Of a stretch of DNA of 64,000 nucleotides, positions 34,894 to 46,787 are shown one piece after another. The position numbers and the translations under genes are program-made. The DNA lies in NCBI GenBank assembly GCA_033980235.1, contig CM067076.1, positions 31,472,968-31,536,967 of the forward strand. Direction: 5' to 3'. This DNA is from Diadema setosum (taxonomy: Eukaryota; Echinodermata; Echinoidea; Diadematoida; Diadematidae). Within the stretch, counting starts at the first letter, position 1. Each line of letters begins with the position of its first letter. The notes below the pieces were generated by a model. That model did no database searches, had not been told where the DNA came from, and saw only the letters and a program-made list of their open reading frames with translations.

Positions 34894-37800
34894 ATGTTCT
34901 GCGTTATGGCTAATCGACTCAACGCAGCATTTGACTCCCTTGATGACGATGAACTCTTTGATTTGTTAAGACGCTCGCCTACAGAATCAAGAAGTCAGAT
35001 CAATTCACGTTCTTCCGCACTTTTTGAAAACCTCGTTGCCAATAATGTTAATTTTTCTTCTAATGATTTGTTTAATGGATTTGACTTTGAACATGATTCC
35101 ACTTTAATCTCCTCCAAATATGTTACGGTTGATCAATTTAAAGATTTTGTGAAAGATTTTTCAGAAAGTATATTTTCTATAGTACATTTGAATATTAGGA
35201 GTATGAATAAGCATTTTGATGAATTACAGGTATTGTTAGATAATCAAAATAAACAACAAATATCTGTAATAGGTTTAACAGAAACATGGTTATCATCTGA
35301 TATTAATTTACCGTATGCATTGAATGGTTATGATTTGATTGTAAATAATAGAGTGAATAGGACCGGCGGCGGGGTTGCTATTTATTTATCTAATGAATTT
35401 GATTTTGATACTTGTGATGATTTAAATATAATGAATGATATAATAGAGTCTTTATTTGTTGAAATTTCCATCCCTCAAAGTAAAAATATTATAGTTGGTG
35501 TTGTTTATAGACCCCCAAATTCCAGTTCTAAAGATTTCTTAGATAGTATTACAAATTTATTAAAAAGCCCTCGTTTTGTTAATAAATGCATTTATATAAT
35601 GGGTGACTTTAATATTGATTTGATTAAGAGTGATGATAATACGCCACAAGAATTTCTTGAATTATTTTTGTCATCCTCTTTTTTGCCATTAATTTCCAAA
35701 CCTACACGTGTTACAAATCATTCTGCCACCCTCCTTGATAATATTTTTACTAATTCTTTACAAGTTTTGAGTTCTTCTATAATTTTGTCCGATATGACCG
35801 ATCACTTTCCAATTGTAACATGCTGTGATCTTAAACATTCGGTTAATAAGTCTTATTTTCCTTCATTTAGACGTAGAGCCACACCAGAAAATTTAGCTAG
35901 TCTTGATGCTTGTTTAGATAGGGTTGATTGGTCAAGTGTTTGTGATACTGATGATGTTAATGTATCATTTGATAATTTTATGGAGATAATCAATAAGCAT
36001 TTAGATGATTATATTCCTAAATTAAAAGATAAGTCAGTAAATTATAAAACAACACCTAAACTTCCATGGATTTCGAAATCTCTCCTCCGTTCAATTAACA
36101 GGAAAAATAGATTGTATTATAGATTCAAAATGAAAAAAACTGAGGAGTCAAAAAATAAATATACATCATATAAGAATATTTTGATTAAGGTCATACGATC
36201 TGAAAAGCGGAAATATTATACCATTCAGATAGAAAAATATAAACATGACGTGAAGAATACATGGAAGATATTAAAGCAGGCCATGAATATATCAAAAAAG
36301 AAATATAATATTACAAAAATACGATTTGATAATAAAATTGTTGAAGATCCTGGTGATATAGCAAATATTTTTAATTCTTATTTTTCAATGATTGGAGAGA
36401 ATCTGGCAAAAGAAGTACCGCAGTCCGATACGCATTTTGCAAAATTTTTAGGTCAATCCAATCCCAGTTCTATTTTCTTAGCTCCAACTACAAAATATGA
36501 AATAATAGACATTGTTACTGCAATGAATGATAAACGAAGTGCCGGTTATGATGACATAAGTAATTTTATCATAAAGGGAATCATATTTTCTATTGCTGAT
36601 CCACTTTCTCATATTTTTAATAAATCCATAATACATGGTGTTTTTCCTGATTGTATGAAAATTGCTAAGGTGTGTCCTTTATTCAAAAAAGGAGACAGTT
36701 TTGATATAAGTAATTATAGACCTATTTCTCTACTTTCATCCCTATCTAAGGTTTTGGAAAAATTGATATTTACAAGAACCATTAAATTTCTTAATTATTA
36801 TAATGTTTTTACGAATTCTCAATTTGGGTTTCGTCAAAAACATAGCACCATTCATGCTCTTTTGAAGTTTATTGATAACGCCGCACATACTATAGATGAC
36901 CATTCCCATCTTGTTGGTATCTTCCTGGACTTCTCCAAGGCCTTCGATACAATTAATCACGAAATTTTACTTCATAAATTGTCTCATTATGGTATACGAG
37001 GGAAGGCCTTGGAGTGGTTCAGGAGTTACCTGCAAAACCGAAAACAATATGTATCTTTGAACGAGCACAGCTCTAGTCTTGAAGTTATTAAATGTGGCGT
37101 CCCTCAGGGTAGTATATTAGGACCTTTACTTTTCATCATTTACATAAATGATTTTTGTAGATCATCTGATATACTTTCTTTTATACTTTTTGCCGATGAT
37201 TCAAATATTTTTTTCTCCCACCAAAATCCAATTACTCTTGTCGATACTGTTAATTCTGAATTAAAAAAAGTGACTCAATGGATAAGAGCCAATAAGTTAT
37301 CACTGAATCTTCAGAAAACTCACTATATGTTATTCAGTAAGTCTATAGAAGTTTTACGCACAGATATCATCTTTGATGACGTTCACTTAGAGCGTGTATC
37401 TCATACAAAGTTTCTCGGTATTACAGTGGACGATAAACTTTCGTGGAAGCCTCATATTATTAATATTAGTAAAATAATTTCGCGTAATATTGGTATTATT
37501 AATAGACTTAGATCTCATATCCCGTTGTCTTCTTTGCTGACGTTGTATTTTTCATTAATATTACCTTACTTAAATTATGGAATCTTAGCATGGGGTAGTG
37601 CCCATCAAACTTTATTAGATAGATTATTGTTATTACAAAAAAAGGCACTTCGTATCATTTGTGGCGTTTCTCCATGTTCCCATGCAGATCCATTATTTGT
37701 TAGACATAAGATATTAAAAATCAAAGATTTGTTTTTCTTTCAGCTGGGTCAGTTTATGTTTAATTATAACACAAATGCACTTCCCAGCATTTTTGATTCA

Positions 37801-38010
37801 ATGTTTCCACGAAATCAATCTTTTCATAATTATCCCACCAGGCGATCAAATGAGTTTCATTTACCCCTTCTGAGAACGTTATTGGCTCAAAATACATTTA
37901 TATACACTGGCCCTAGATTTTGGAATTCTTTAAGTTGTGATATAAAAAATTCTTTATCTTTGAATTCGTTTAAGCGTAAGTTAAAATTTTTTTTGTTGAA
38001 CTCATATTAA
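34894..38010 (+). CDS. LINE ORF2: AP-type endonuclease and reverse transcriptase
   Basis: 1038 codons. The probable start is the ATG at 34909 (MANRLNAAFDSL) or the one at 34894. Endonuclease, about residues 90-325: IVHLNIRSMNKHF, GLTETWLSS, VVYRPPNSS, IMGDFNIDL and the catalytic-type TDHFPIV. Reverse transcriptase, about 560-830: KVCPLFKKGDSFDISNYRPI, FLDFSKAFDTINH, GVPQGSILGPLLFIIYINDF, and FADDS with the two catalytic aspartates, then NKLSLNLQKT. The C-terminus has the YTGPRFWNSLS block and a final SLNSFKRKLKFF. Length and order fit ORF2 of CR1/L2-type elements. No ORF1 is seen upstream. All key residues are present, so the protein could be active. Codon use is far more AT-rich than in the two host genes. 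Confidence 0.92.
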   Translation: MFCVMANRLNAAFDSLDDDELFDLLRRSPTESRSQINSRSSALFENLVANNVNFSSNDLFNGFDFEHDSTLISSKYVTVDQFKDFVKDFSESIFSIVHLNIRSMNKHFDELQVLLDNQNKQQISVIGLTETWLSSDINLPYALNGYDLIVNNRVNRTGGGVAIYLSNEFDFDTCDDLNIMNDIIESLFVEISIPQSKNIIVGVVYRPPNSSSKDFLDSITNLLKSPRFVNKCIYIMGDFNIDLIKSDDNTPQEFLELFLSSSFLPLISKPTRVTNHSATLLDNIFTNSLQVLSSSIILSDMTDHFPIVTCCDLKHSVNKSYFPSFRRRATPENLASLDACLDRVDWSSVCDTDDVNVSFDNFMEIINKHLDDYIPKLKDKSVNYKTTPKLPWISKSLLRSINRKNRLYYRFKMKKTEESKNKYTSYKNILIKVIRSEKRKYYTIQIEKYKHDVKNTWKILKQAMNISKKKYNITKIRFDNKIVEDPGDIANIFNSYFSMIGENLAKEVPQSDTHFAKFLGQSNPSSIFLAPTTKYEIIDIVTAMNDKRSAGYDDISNFIIKGIIFSIADPLSHIFNKSIIHGVFPDCMKIAKVCPLFKKGDSFDISNYRPISLLSSLSKVLEKLIFTRTIKFLNYYNVFTNSQFGFRQKHSTIHALLKFIDNAAHTIDDHSHLVGIFLDFSKAFDTINHEILLHKLSHYGIRGKALEWFRSYLQNRKQYVSLNEHSSSLEVIKCGVPQGSILGPLLFIIYINDFCRSSDILSFILFADDSNIFFSHQNPITLVDTVNSELKKVTQWIRANKLSLNLQKTHYMLFSKSIEVLRTDIIFDDVHLERVSHTKFLGITVDDKLSWKPHIINISKIISRNIGIINRLRSHIPLSSLLTLYFSLILPYLNYGILAWGSAHQTLLDRLLLLQKKALRIICGVSPCSHADPLFVRHKILKIKDLFFFQLGQFMFNYNTNALPSIFDSMFPRNQSFHNYPTRRSNEFHLPLLRTLLAQNTFIYTGPRFWNSLSCDIKNSLSLNSFKRKLKFFLLNSY

Positions 38011-38140
38011 GATATATATACGATTCATTACTTAGCTGGTCTTTACAGCCTAAGGGTTCATCGTCAATCATTGATTTCATCATTGTGTATTTTTACATTA
38101 TCATATTTGTATAAACATTGCTCGGCTGATCGAGCTGAAA

Positions 38141-38208
38141 CACCTCAATTCCCTCTTCTGATCCCGATGTTCAGCACCTCAATTCCCTCTTCTGTTCCCG
38201 ATGTTCAG
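38141..38208 (+). repeat. 34-bp tandem repeat in the LINE 3' region
   Basis: Two units of 34 bp starting CACCTCAATTCCCTCTTCTG and ending CCCGATGTTCAG, with one mismatch (A/T at the 21st base). Confidence 0.9.
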
Positions 38209-38649
38209 CGTGTTGGCTTTTCCTTTCATTTCCTTTTTCTTTCTCTCCTTTCTTTCCATTATTCTTTTGTGTTTTATTACTGTCATGGTATACCCTACTG
38301 TAAAGTCATGTAATGTCCTTGTGTTTCTACTGTCTTGTTCTCTCCTGTCTTTGTTTTAAAAAAAAAAAGTTTAATGTATTCACAAGAATCCTTTGAGTGG
38401 TTCACAATTTACAAGCATGCTTTTCAGTGAACCTCTCAGTTCTTTCTCTTTTTTTTCCGCCAAACATAACTTTGTATTTTGCCGGTATGCATGTATAATT
38501 TCGTATTTGTTAACCATTATCTACCATGTAAAGTCGAATACATGCCTATGCTATGTTATGTTATATCTTCTGATACATTTCGTGTTATGTTTGACGAAAA
38601 AGAAAGAAGGAATGAAATAAATGAAATGAATGAATGAAAAATTTATGTC

Positions 38650-41590
38650 TGCGCTTGCTCATTCTTGATAGCACAAGGAAAGCTGAACGTATGTCTCTCA
38701 TTTTTACGTGAGATAAGAGTCGTTATCAGCGAACACGCAAATTGTAGGTTAATAGAACTCAGTTGTACCCATATACGAACGAGGCAGCGCAGACGATGTT
38801 TCGTCGCGGGGCAGCTAGGGCGCGAAGTAAACCGCTCCATTAACGCAAATTTGTTCTCCCGGATGGAATTATGACGTGATCGACATAGAAATGGGGCACA
38901 ATCACCGCTGCACTGATAAAAGAGGCAAGGATTTCTCTTCGTTGACATGTTCCGCTTTTGGAAACCTTCATGTGAAGGAAATGGAGAGTGACAGCTCGGC
39001 CAGCGGTGATGTGCAGTGCCTTATATAACATTAGGAAGCTTCTGTGTCATTGTCGGATGTGAGAAGCGTGAATCCTTTCACCTAACTAAGGTACTGATAC
39101 TGTGATGGACTTTTCTCTTCACATTTCAACGACCCCCTCCCCTCCTTGCTAATTCAGATACAGTAAAAGATCACGTTATCATGAGTGCTTTGGCTCCAAT
39201 GTCGTACTGCTACTATACTTACTTTCAGTCTTCATTACGTTTGAATATAGTATTGGATAAATAGACAACTTTACTAACAAATTCCACTTCACCGAATTCG
39301 ATGCTTGTAACAAATGTTGTAATATCAGCTGTCAGAAATCTGTATCAGCACCAACGATATTACCGCGATGTATCATTATGCGCTTTCCTAACTATGTCTG
39401 GTCGGGGGGGGGGGGGGGGTAGGTGCCGATTAGGGTCTCTGTTAATGGAACGAGAGGATTTCATCACCCAATTTTCGACCAATAACGCTATTGCGACTCA
39501 CGGTGACAAAGCAGCTGAGCTCCTCGGAGTCACCACACCATCACGCCGCTGTTCTCTCCACAAACAACCAGTGGGGTGTGGAGAGTGGCAGGTGCGAAAG
39601 GCTTCCTCAAAGCACAGGCTAATAATAACCAGGTCGAAAATTGTCTGACCAATATTTCCATATGACAGCCTATGGCGTACTGAGTAGTCCATACAGTCAG
39701 CATGTCTCTCTAAGGAGGTACTCTTTGGTGTCACCGTCTGCGAGAGAAAAATTAAGCCAAATCGGGCAAGGTAGGCCAATATCCCAGTACAGGAGACCTG
39801 AATGTCGCCAAGGTGCGAAAATCCTTAATCCACCCCATGTTAAGTCGAGTGGCATAAGTGAGGCATGGCTAACAGACAGAGCTGTGAAAGTTTAGGTACA
39901 TTAAATGGGGTGAAATAAAGAAAATAAGGCAACTTAGAATAATAATTCCACATGCCTTCACGGACGGGGATATTAATCACAATCTCTATACTCAATTTAG
40001 ATGAGATTATTGCCTTACAAGGATGATACTCCATGGTGAAAGTCATAAGCCTATTATTAACACAAATGCAACATCTCATCGATTGTGCTTATCAAATATC
40101 CGTTGCACATAATGTCCATGACACACTCCAAGTTTATTCTTTAAATTCATATTTTTTTCTTTAAACTCATAATAGAAGCTCTGAACTCCTATTATCAGTA
40201 AGGCCAGCGAGAAAAAAAAACACCCTAACATAACACAAAGGACGCACACATCAGTATAGATAATTCATGGGCAGAGACACTTATACCAAAGAGGTTGTGT
40301 TATCGCTCAGCATTTGTTTTAAATTTCCTGTGTTATAGTAGGCCATTGGCCGCAGTGTTTACAAAAATAGCTGTCAAGGGTAATGATCGTCTTCCATAGT
40401 CTGTCCGATTCAATTACTATGACCCCGGCAAACTCCAACATGTGTAGACATCCTGATTAATTCTGTCCGTGTTTCGTAAGGGCAAAGATCTATTTTGTGC
40501 ATAATTAGTTGAGTAAAAAGTTTCTTTTCAAGAGGGGAGATAATTTTTTAATCCCTCTGGGCAAGGAAAAGACCTTGATTTGTTTTAATAACCCGATCTT
40601 CCGTGAAGTGTGGATTGCGGTTTGGCACTGGTCATGCCGGTCACAGGGTCAAGCATTTTAAACGTTTGTTCCAAATTCGGAAACACGATCATGAAGATGA
40701 TAAATGTATCAGTGACAATTTATAAAGCCACATCGACGAGGAAATTACTCACCTACCAATGACGCAATTAAAATAACGTGGGCTATGTGATGACCCCTGT
40801 CCACACTGCATAATGAATAGATACGTCAGTGAGGTGTGCATGATGATAAAATTAGCCGCAATAACACGTTCTCGCAGTTAAATGCTGTGCTTCGGCGCAT
40901 TCTGAATTTAAATGTATAAATGTAGTTTCATTTTGCAGTGGGCCCATTTAATGTCGAAAATGCCAAGACATCACCCACAATTAAATCAATAAGTTGTCTC
41001 CCTTTTTACATCTCCCTCTAAAGTTAAGGGTGGCATTACGTGAGTTACGTAAGTAATAATATCAGTTTCTCTTCCCGCCTCAGATTGACATGCACGTCTC
41101 ACATGAACGTTATGTGATTGACACATGGATATGCTAGAACACATACCCTTCTCTTTGTTACGCTGTTTTCAGCGCACACCCCTAGAGTAACGACAGAGAA
41201 GTGTGGGGTGGGTTTTAGTAGCCTTCTTCGTCACTACGTGGTCAGGTAACTAAATGTGGCACCTTGATAACGTGTGCTGGGGTAGCTGAACTCGAAGAGT
41301 ATTAATCTTTGTGGAATCTCTTTTTGTCATTGTTGGGCGGGATGATTAAGAACTGATGCGGTGCATTCCTCAAAATACTCAAGATGGAGGGAAATTTGGT
41401 CCGAAGTTTCGCTAGAAATCTTTCCAACGCACGCACTGAGAGGATTAACTCTGCGGTATATACTGGGTAGGATTAAGCGCGTTGGCTCCTGATTTTTAGT
41501 CATACCTGACAGTTTTTCAGGGATTGAAGTTATGGCTAGTCACCGGTCAGGAATACTTTAGTTTCTTTCTGATCCACAATACAAGGAGTA
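38650..41590. other. No gene recognised
   Basis: Contains a poly-G run at about 39405-39419 and a small hairpin near 39560 (CTCTCCACA paired with TGTGGAGAG). Frames at 38643-38948, 39301-39648 and 39641-39895 were inspected and show no domain. Confidence 0.45.
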
Positions 41591-41595
41591 GTCTA

Positions 41596-41643
41596 TGAGG
41601 AGGAGGAGGAGGAGGAGGAGGAGGAAGAGAAGGAGGAGGAGGA
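41596..41643. repeat. (GGA)n tract
   Basis: About ten GGA units with two interruptions (AGAGAA). Confidence 0.9.
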
Positions 41644-41649
41644 CCAAAA

Positions 41650-43700
41650 GGAAAAGGAATGAAAACAAGATGATAGTCATGACACCATGTCGGTTATAAG
41701 TCATGAAAGAAGTCCCCCCCCCCCCAAAAAAAAAAGGGGGGAGTATAATATTATTATAACAGAAGATTTCATTCTATTCATTGGTTCTTACGTATTCCTA
41801 TCATATTAATCTTTCCCATTATTCCTATCATCTTCATCTTGTCACTGTTGTTTTAGTTTGTTTGTTTGTTTGTGTGTGTTTGTTCGTTTGTTGTTGTTGT
41901 TTTGGGGTGTGTGTTTTATTTTCTTCAAACATCATTAGACCCATCATTACTACTGGTTGCCATGACAACGCAGAGAATTCATTCTGTCGTTTCTCTATTG
42001 GGCACTCATCATTTTGATCATGGAGACTCAACAGAGTCGTATCGTTGCCATTAAAAATATATTATATATACTTTTTGTATCAATCTCTCCTTCCACCGTA
42101 AGACATGTCAATTCTTATTTCCGGGAAGGCAGATAACTTTTTAGATACAGTATTATTAAATTGTGAGTATGGAGCCATTTTGTACGTGTAAAAATATGTT
42201 ACCCTGGGTATCATTCAGCTCATAATGTAATATCAATGTCAACCTTTAAGGGCTGATGTGTTTGAACATCTCTGAATTTCCAGGATCAACTGAGGACGAA
42301 AATACACTATGTGCATAAGAAATATGAAAACAGCATCAAATACTTGAACTTTTCATAATATTTGCATGTTGTTGTTTTGGTTATTGATTGGCTTTGGTTG
42401 TTCCTCATAGCTAAAATGTTTTGTTACAAGTGAGTATGTCCTCTTTTGGGGCTTTTTTTTTTGCGTCTTGCTTACGATTTACAGCAATCTATATTCCATT
42501 ATTTGAAAACAGTACCCATGATGCTGAGAAAGTGGACAATATGAATGTAGAATGAGAACTAGATTTGCCTTTCCCACTTGTTTTAAAAGCATGGCCATTC
42601 CCAAGATGCTGTTTCATTAAACAAAAAGACATTGTTTAATTATCTAAATTTACGTAGATCGTATTCCATGACGGAAAGTGACAGGTTTTTAAATCGTGTG
42701 CATCATTATTCTGTATCGTGCGTATAATGATTTTTTTTTTTTCATGTGTCTCTGTTGTATGACTCTCTATACGTTTTTGTTTATTCGGGTTATATCATGG
42801 TTTCTTGTTTAAACAAAAGTTACATTTTATAAGACGACATGTACAGCATTTAATCTATTTCTATGCTTTAAAAAGAGATCACACTAAATTTCAAAACATA
42901 CTGGCGATGCGATGATGTATTCATATTTTTATATTCATTTCCAATGAAGAGTTTTCTACTTGCTTTGATATGTCTAGCTTAAATGATATTCTATTTTGTA
43001 TAAATAAACCTACTTGTATATGTTGAACCCTTGTATATATTCATCTTGATAAATTAAACAAATGCAAATGAAAATACCATGTGTGCTTTCTTTTTTTTTC
43101 TTTTTTTTTGTTTCCTGCTATGTGTTTATTGTATTGTCAGTGTGACTGTGATGAATATACTAAAGAATAAGATATTATGTTGTTGTTTTAAAGAAAGAAA
43201 AGAAAGATAAGATATTAAAAACCTTAAGAATGGTAAAGGTTCCATCCATTGTAATGCTAAAAGTATTTTAAGTCAGGTGATGATTTAATGACCTCACAAA
43301 TCTCCCTCATTGGCTTGCTCGGAAAGTTTCGCTAGATTTCCATCCTCAGATGATTCTAAGACTACATTAAATCCTCCGTATTAAGTTATTAAAATCAGAA
43401 ATAATTCAACATTATGATATATGATATGTATATTTCTTATGGTTGTAGAATACCTCCTTCAGTCATTGAGAAAGGACATTATCTCTATCAAATTCGTATG
43501 TTCAAACCGCTTGAAGAGTGATGATGCCGTGATATAACGTTAACTACAATCTAATTTGCATGTGTGTGGATGTAACATGTTATCACTATTTTGCAAAGAC
43601 AGAAGTAAGCTCTGAACCCTACAACCAAAATTTCTTACTTCTCTTCGAGTTGAAAAAACATTTACTGTAATTTGATTTTACCTTCTTCTTTTTTTCTCAA
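41650..43700. other. No gene recognised
   Basis: AT-rich, with several poly-T runs. Upstream exons for the candidate terminal exon at 43707 were looked for and not found. Confidence 0.45.
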
Positions 43701-43706
43701 ATCAAG

Positions 43707-43961
43707 ATCAACTTGAATGAGGACCACCATTTAACTGTTGAATGTCCTAGTTTCTGTCCCGAAAAGATGCAAGACCCTATGACACATATTTACGAGGAGA
43801 TTCCTAATTTTGATATCAAGTTGTCGAAGAGTTTCCTTGATGGATGCTCATCAGGTCACCCCTTTTTTAAACTCTTAAGGGAATTCACGCCGGGTCGAGG
43901 GCGGGAGGAAGGGGGAGATAGAGGAGCCCAGGAAGTGTCTTCATTGACATTGATTGAATGA
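43707..43961 (+). CDS. Candidate terminal exon: receptor tail with a YEEI motif
   Basis: A pyrimidine-rich acceptor (TTCTTTTTTTCTCAAATCAAG) ends at 43706 and the frame runs 84 codons to TGA 43959-43961. It starts INLNEDHHLTVECPSFCPEK and contains PMTHIYEEIPNFDIKLSK, then a Gly/Arg/Glu-rich segment and the end EVSSLTLIE. IYEEIP carries the sequence YEEI, the textbook preferred ligand of Src-family SH2 domains when the tyrosine is phosphorylated. No hydrophobic helix lies in the exon; it would have to come from an upstream exon that I could not find. There is no ATG near the start, consistent with an internal splice junction. It could instead be a chance open frame; the amino-acid composition argues for a real exon. 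Confidence 0.4.
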   Translation: MNLNEDHHLTVECPSFCPEKMQDPMTHIYEEIPNFDIKLSKSFLDGCSSGHPFFKLLREFTPGRGREEGGDRGAQEVSSLTLIE

Positions 43962-43967
43962 CCTTCG

Positions 43968-43983
43968 GCGGGAGATCTCCCGC
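43968..43983. repeat. Perfect 16-bp palindrome
   Basis: GCGGGAGATCTCCCGC, starting 7 bases after the stop of the candidate exon. Variants of TCTCCCGC recur to about 44110. Confidence 0.8.
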
Positions 43984-44109
43984 TTCGAGACCATTACATT
44001 TCTCAAAATCTCCCTCTCTGTCTCTAGAGTTTAATTTCTCCCACTCTATAGCTGTGTGTCTCCCGCTTAAGATGTATTTTCTCCATCTCCGAGTTTAGCT
44101 TTCTCCCGC

Positions 44110-44570
44110 CCAATTTTAGTTGTGTTATAAATTATTATTTAAAAAATAAGGCTGAGAGAGCACCAGCGAGCATCTAGCTGTTACCCTATAGAGCTGGACC
44201 GCGGCCGCAGAAGATGTTGAATTGCGTTTCAAGCTTATGACGGTGCGCTACTAGCACATAATATTGTGCGTTTGTTTGCGAAATCAGAGTTTCCAGTTTG
44301 CGTTATAGGGGGTTGGAGTCTCTGCTTTCGTCGATACCGATAGGAAGGCAATTATCTATTTTAACCCAAAGCTTGTGGGAATCGGGTGTGCAGTGTATCA
44401 AAACCACTCAGAGGAAGAGTATTTTGCACCTTTGAAGAAAATCCTAAATTATAAGCTGGGAGAGATTTAGATAAGGGATAACTGGAAATTGGACTCGTCA
44501 TCCTGAATATATAGATTCTTTCCTTTATACTACCAACATCTTACTGATAAAAATCATTATTTTTGCCATC
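44110..44570. other. No gene recognised
   Basis: Mixed-composition DNA including GACCGCGGCCGCAG near 44199. No domain or repeat was identified. Confidence 0.4.
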
Positions 44571-44575
44571 ATTAT

Positions 44576-44627
44576 TGCTATTATTATTATTATTATCATT
44601 ATTATTATTATAATTATCATTATTATG

Positions 44628-44662
<35 letters not shown>
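44576..44662. repeat. (ATT)n/(ATC)n compound microsatellite
   Basis: ATT units followed by about nine ATC units. On the minus strand it reads as a poly-Met/Ile frame, which is not a gene. Confidence 0.95.
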
Positions 44663-45080
44663 AACCACCATCATCCTCATTATACATAGGTGGTGAGGTA
44701 CTGGAGTCACGAATGTAGAATAGAGCTATGCGATGATGAACAGGAAGGTGAGTATATCATATCATTTTTTTTTTTCGGTGGTGGGGGGGGGGGGGTGTGA
44801 GTGGGGTGAAAATGATTTGATATCTTATAGCCTGAGTAACCGCACGTGTTATCTCTGCACATGCATTGACAAGTGAAACGTAGACTTGTCATATCTTTCG
44901 ATCGTCGCTGATCCACTCCGTTAATATGACCATTTATCAGAAATGAGTGGAACTTCCGACTCCAATTATTGTGGCCCATTTATTCGGGAGACGGAAGGGG
45001 GGCTTGGGATATCATACGCAAGCGAGAAACGCTGTCGGCTCATCGATGCATACAGACAGAGAGACAGACAGATATTTCAC

Positions 45081-45132
45081 AAACACACATACAATGTACA
45101 CATACACACACATACACACACACACACACACA

Positions 45133-45167
<35 letters not shown>

Positions 45168-45170
45168 TCA
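45081..45170. repeat. (CA)n-rich tract
   Basis: CA units interrupted by TACA and TACCCA steps. A poly-G run lies upstream at about 44783-44796. Confidence 0.9.
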
Positions 45171-45475
45171 CAAAGCAAACAAAAGCATGCACTAAAGATA
45201 TGAAAATGCCGAAATTAACGGTTCCTCACACTTAATTGGTATAATCATGCAGAAACACAATAATATGATCAAAGTTTACGCCTTCTAAATATCTCTTGAT
45301 TATTCATTAAGCTACTTCGGAACAGGAAACTTTAGGGATTTCCTTATTAAACTCATTCATTACTATTTAAACCCAAAGTTCATTCATAAAAATCTCATCA
45401 AATGAAGTGACAGCAGGCATTCATTAACTATAAAAGAGAGGTTAGCCTTTGTAGCGAATACAGAACTACATTTCA

Positions 45476-45476
<1 letters not shown>

Positions 45477-45530
<54 letters not shown>

Positions 45531-45544
45531 ATATATATATACAA

Positions 45545-45593
<49 letters not shown>
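45477..45593. repeat. (TA)n array, left block
   Basis: Almost pure TA dinucleotides with one interruption (AATATATATATACAATGTAC) near 45530. It continues on the other side of the segment at 45594-45736. Confidence 0.95.
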
Positions 45594-45597
<4 letters not shown>

Positions 45598-45732
45598 ACG
45601 GCACCAGAAATAATCAGCTCTCAAACAAGGTGTTTGGTCGATCTCGGTCATCTTGTCGAACTCTTTATTTACATACTCCTCCGCGGAACAATAAAGTGCC
45701 CAGAAATGATAGTACAATGCACATGTATCCAT

Positions 45733-45736
<4 letters not shown>
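45594..45736 (-). mobile_element. Possible short solo LTR inside a TA array
   Basis: 143 bp bounded TGTTACGG...CATAACA, so it starts TG and ends CA with complementary tips, as LTRs do. On the minus strand it starts TGTTATGGATACATGTGC, carries AATAAAGAGTTCGACAAG (possible poly(A) signal) and ends CTGGTGCCGTAACA. TA repeats flank both sides, so a target duplication (ATAT) cannot be proven. A SINE fragment is the alternative. Confidence 0.4.

Positions 45737-45808
<72 letters not shown>
45737..45808. repeat. (TA)n array, right block
   Basis: TA dinucleotides directly after the putative solo LTR, with one TATG interruption near 45795. Confidence 0.95.
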
Positions 45809-45859
45809 GACTTAGAACGTGAGAAAAAAAGTCAAAAATTTGACCCATCTGTAACAAAA

Positions 45860-46780
45860 ATTATTCATGACCCGGAACCGCACACTAACTGAAACTATTG
45901 CTTTTACAAGTGCCATCGATCTATAAGATTGTGTAAGGATGAAAGCAAAACATTAAATTGCATTGCAAGCGGTATATATATCTCTATTATAAACAAGAGC
46001 AACAATTGAATACCTGAATACGCAAACGCCCCAAGTCCACTACAACAAAAAAAAAGAAGAAAAAAACAGAAATCATCAAATAATTTCCTGATGTTTTCAT
46101 AGTTTTTCAGTTAGTGGAATATCATTTATACAAATTAAAGTGTAAAACAGTCATTTGACTGATTATCTCTCTTTGCATGACTTCGTAATGGGTCTCCAAA
46201 TACGATAGCCAAGTTTCTACTTAGGTCGTTTTTATAATCAGGCATATTTAGTTTGATGAAAGCAAGAGATTATTAAGCAGAGGGGTGAAGGCTGAGGTAT
46301 GAGTTTTCATTAGTTTATCTCCCTCTGTCCAACAATTCAACAATTCTTTACAATCCATACTTTCTAATGCCGCAATCTTTTTCTTATGCATTCTTTTTTA
46401 TCATTTATGGGGGGGGGTGAGAGCTTATATCGTCTGTCCGTTGCTGAATAGTCGCAACAAAATCTGTAACGGACTCACATCAGAGAGACTCTTATCACTG
46501 CAAGCCCTCGTAGTAAAACACACTGTTGACCGACCACGCGTTAGCCAAGCCAAAAAACGAGCAGACCCGGAGCCTGTTATTGACAGGAAGTTTAAGGGGG
46601 CAAGTGTCTCCTGTCTGCGACGACAGACGGGCAAACATGGGATAACCAGAGAAAATTCTTTAGACGTACCCGAAAGGATAAATTACCTCAATAAAGCGAT
46701 ATGTGCATGTCTTTGATGATATCAGTAGAAAAACAACAGAGCTGGAATTATTTGACCAAGATGTGACAAGTCAGGGTAAG
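45860..46780. other. No gene recognised
   Basis: A 100-codon frame at 46417-46716 begins next to a poly-G run, has no domain and is opposed by another open frame on the minus strand. Confidence 0.45.
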
Positions 46781-46787
46781 TTGTGAC

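Larger units (their letters stand above)
34620..38640 (+). mobile_element. Near-complete L2-like non-LTR retrotransposon
   Basis: Consists of a T-rich leader (start uncertain), one long ORF (34894-38010), an AT-rich 3' region with a 34-bp tandem repeat, and a terminal tail of TGAA/TAAATGAA units at about 38612-38640. TGAA-type tails are typical of L2-clade elements. No target-site duplication could be fixed. The absence of stops over 1038 codons suggests recent insertion. Confidence 0.85.

Noticed and set aside
39301..39648. 115-codon frame on the plus strand
   Set aside because: Crosses a poly-G run; the opposite strand is also open; no domain.
46417..46716. 100-codon frame on the plus strand
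   Set aside because: No recognisable domain, begins beside a poly-G run, overlapped by a minus-strand frame of similar quality.
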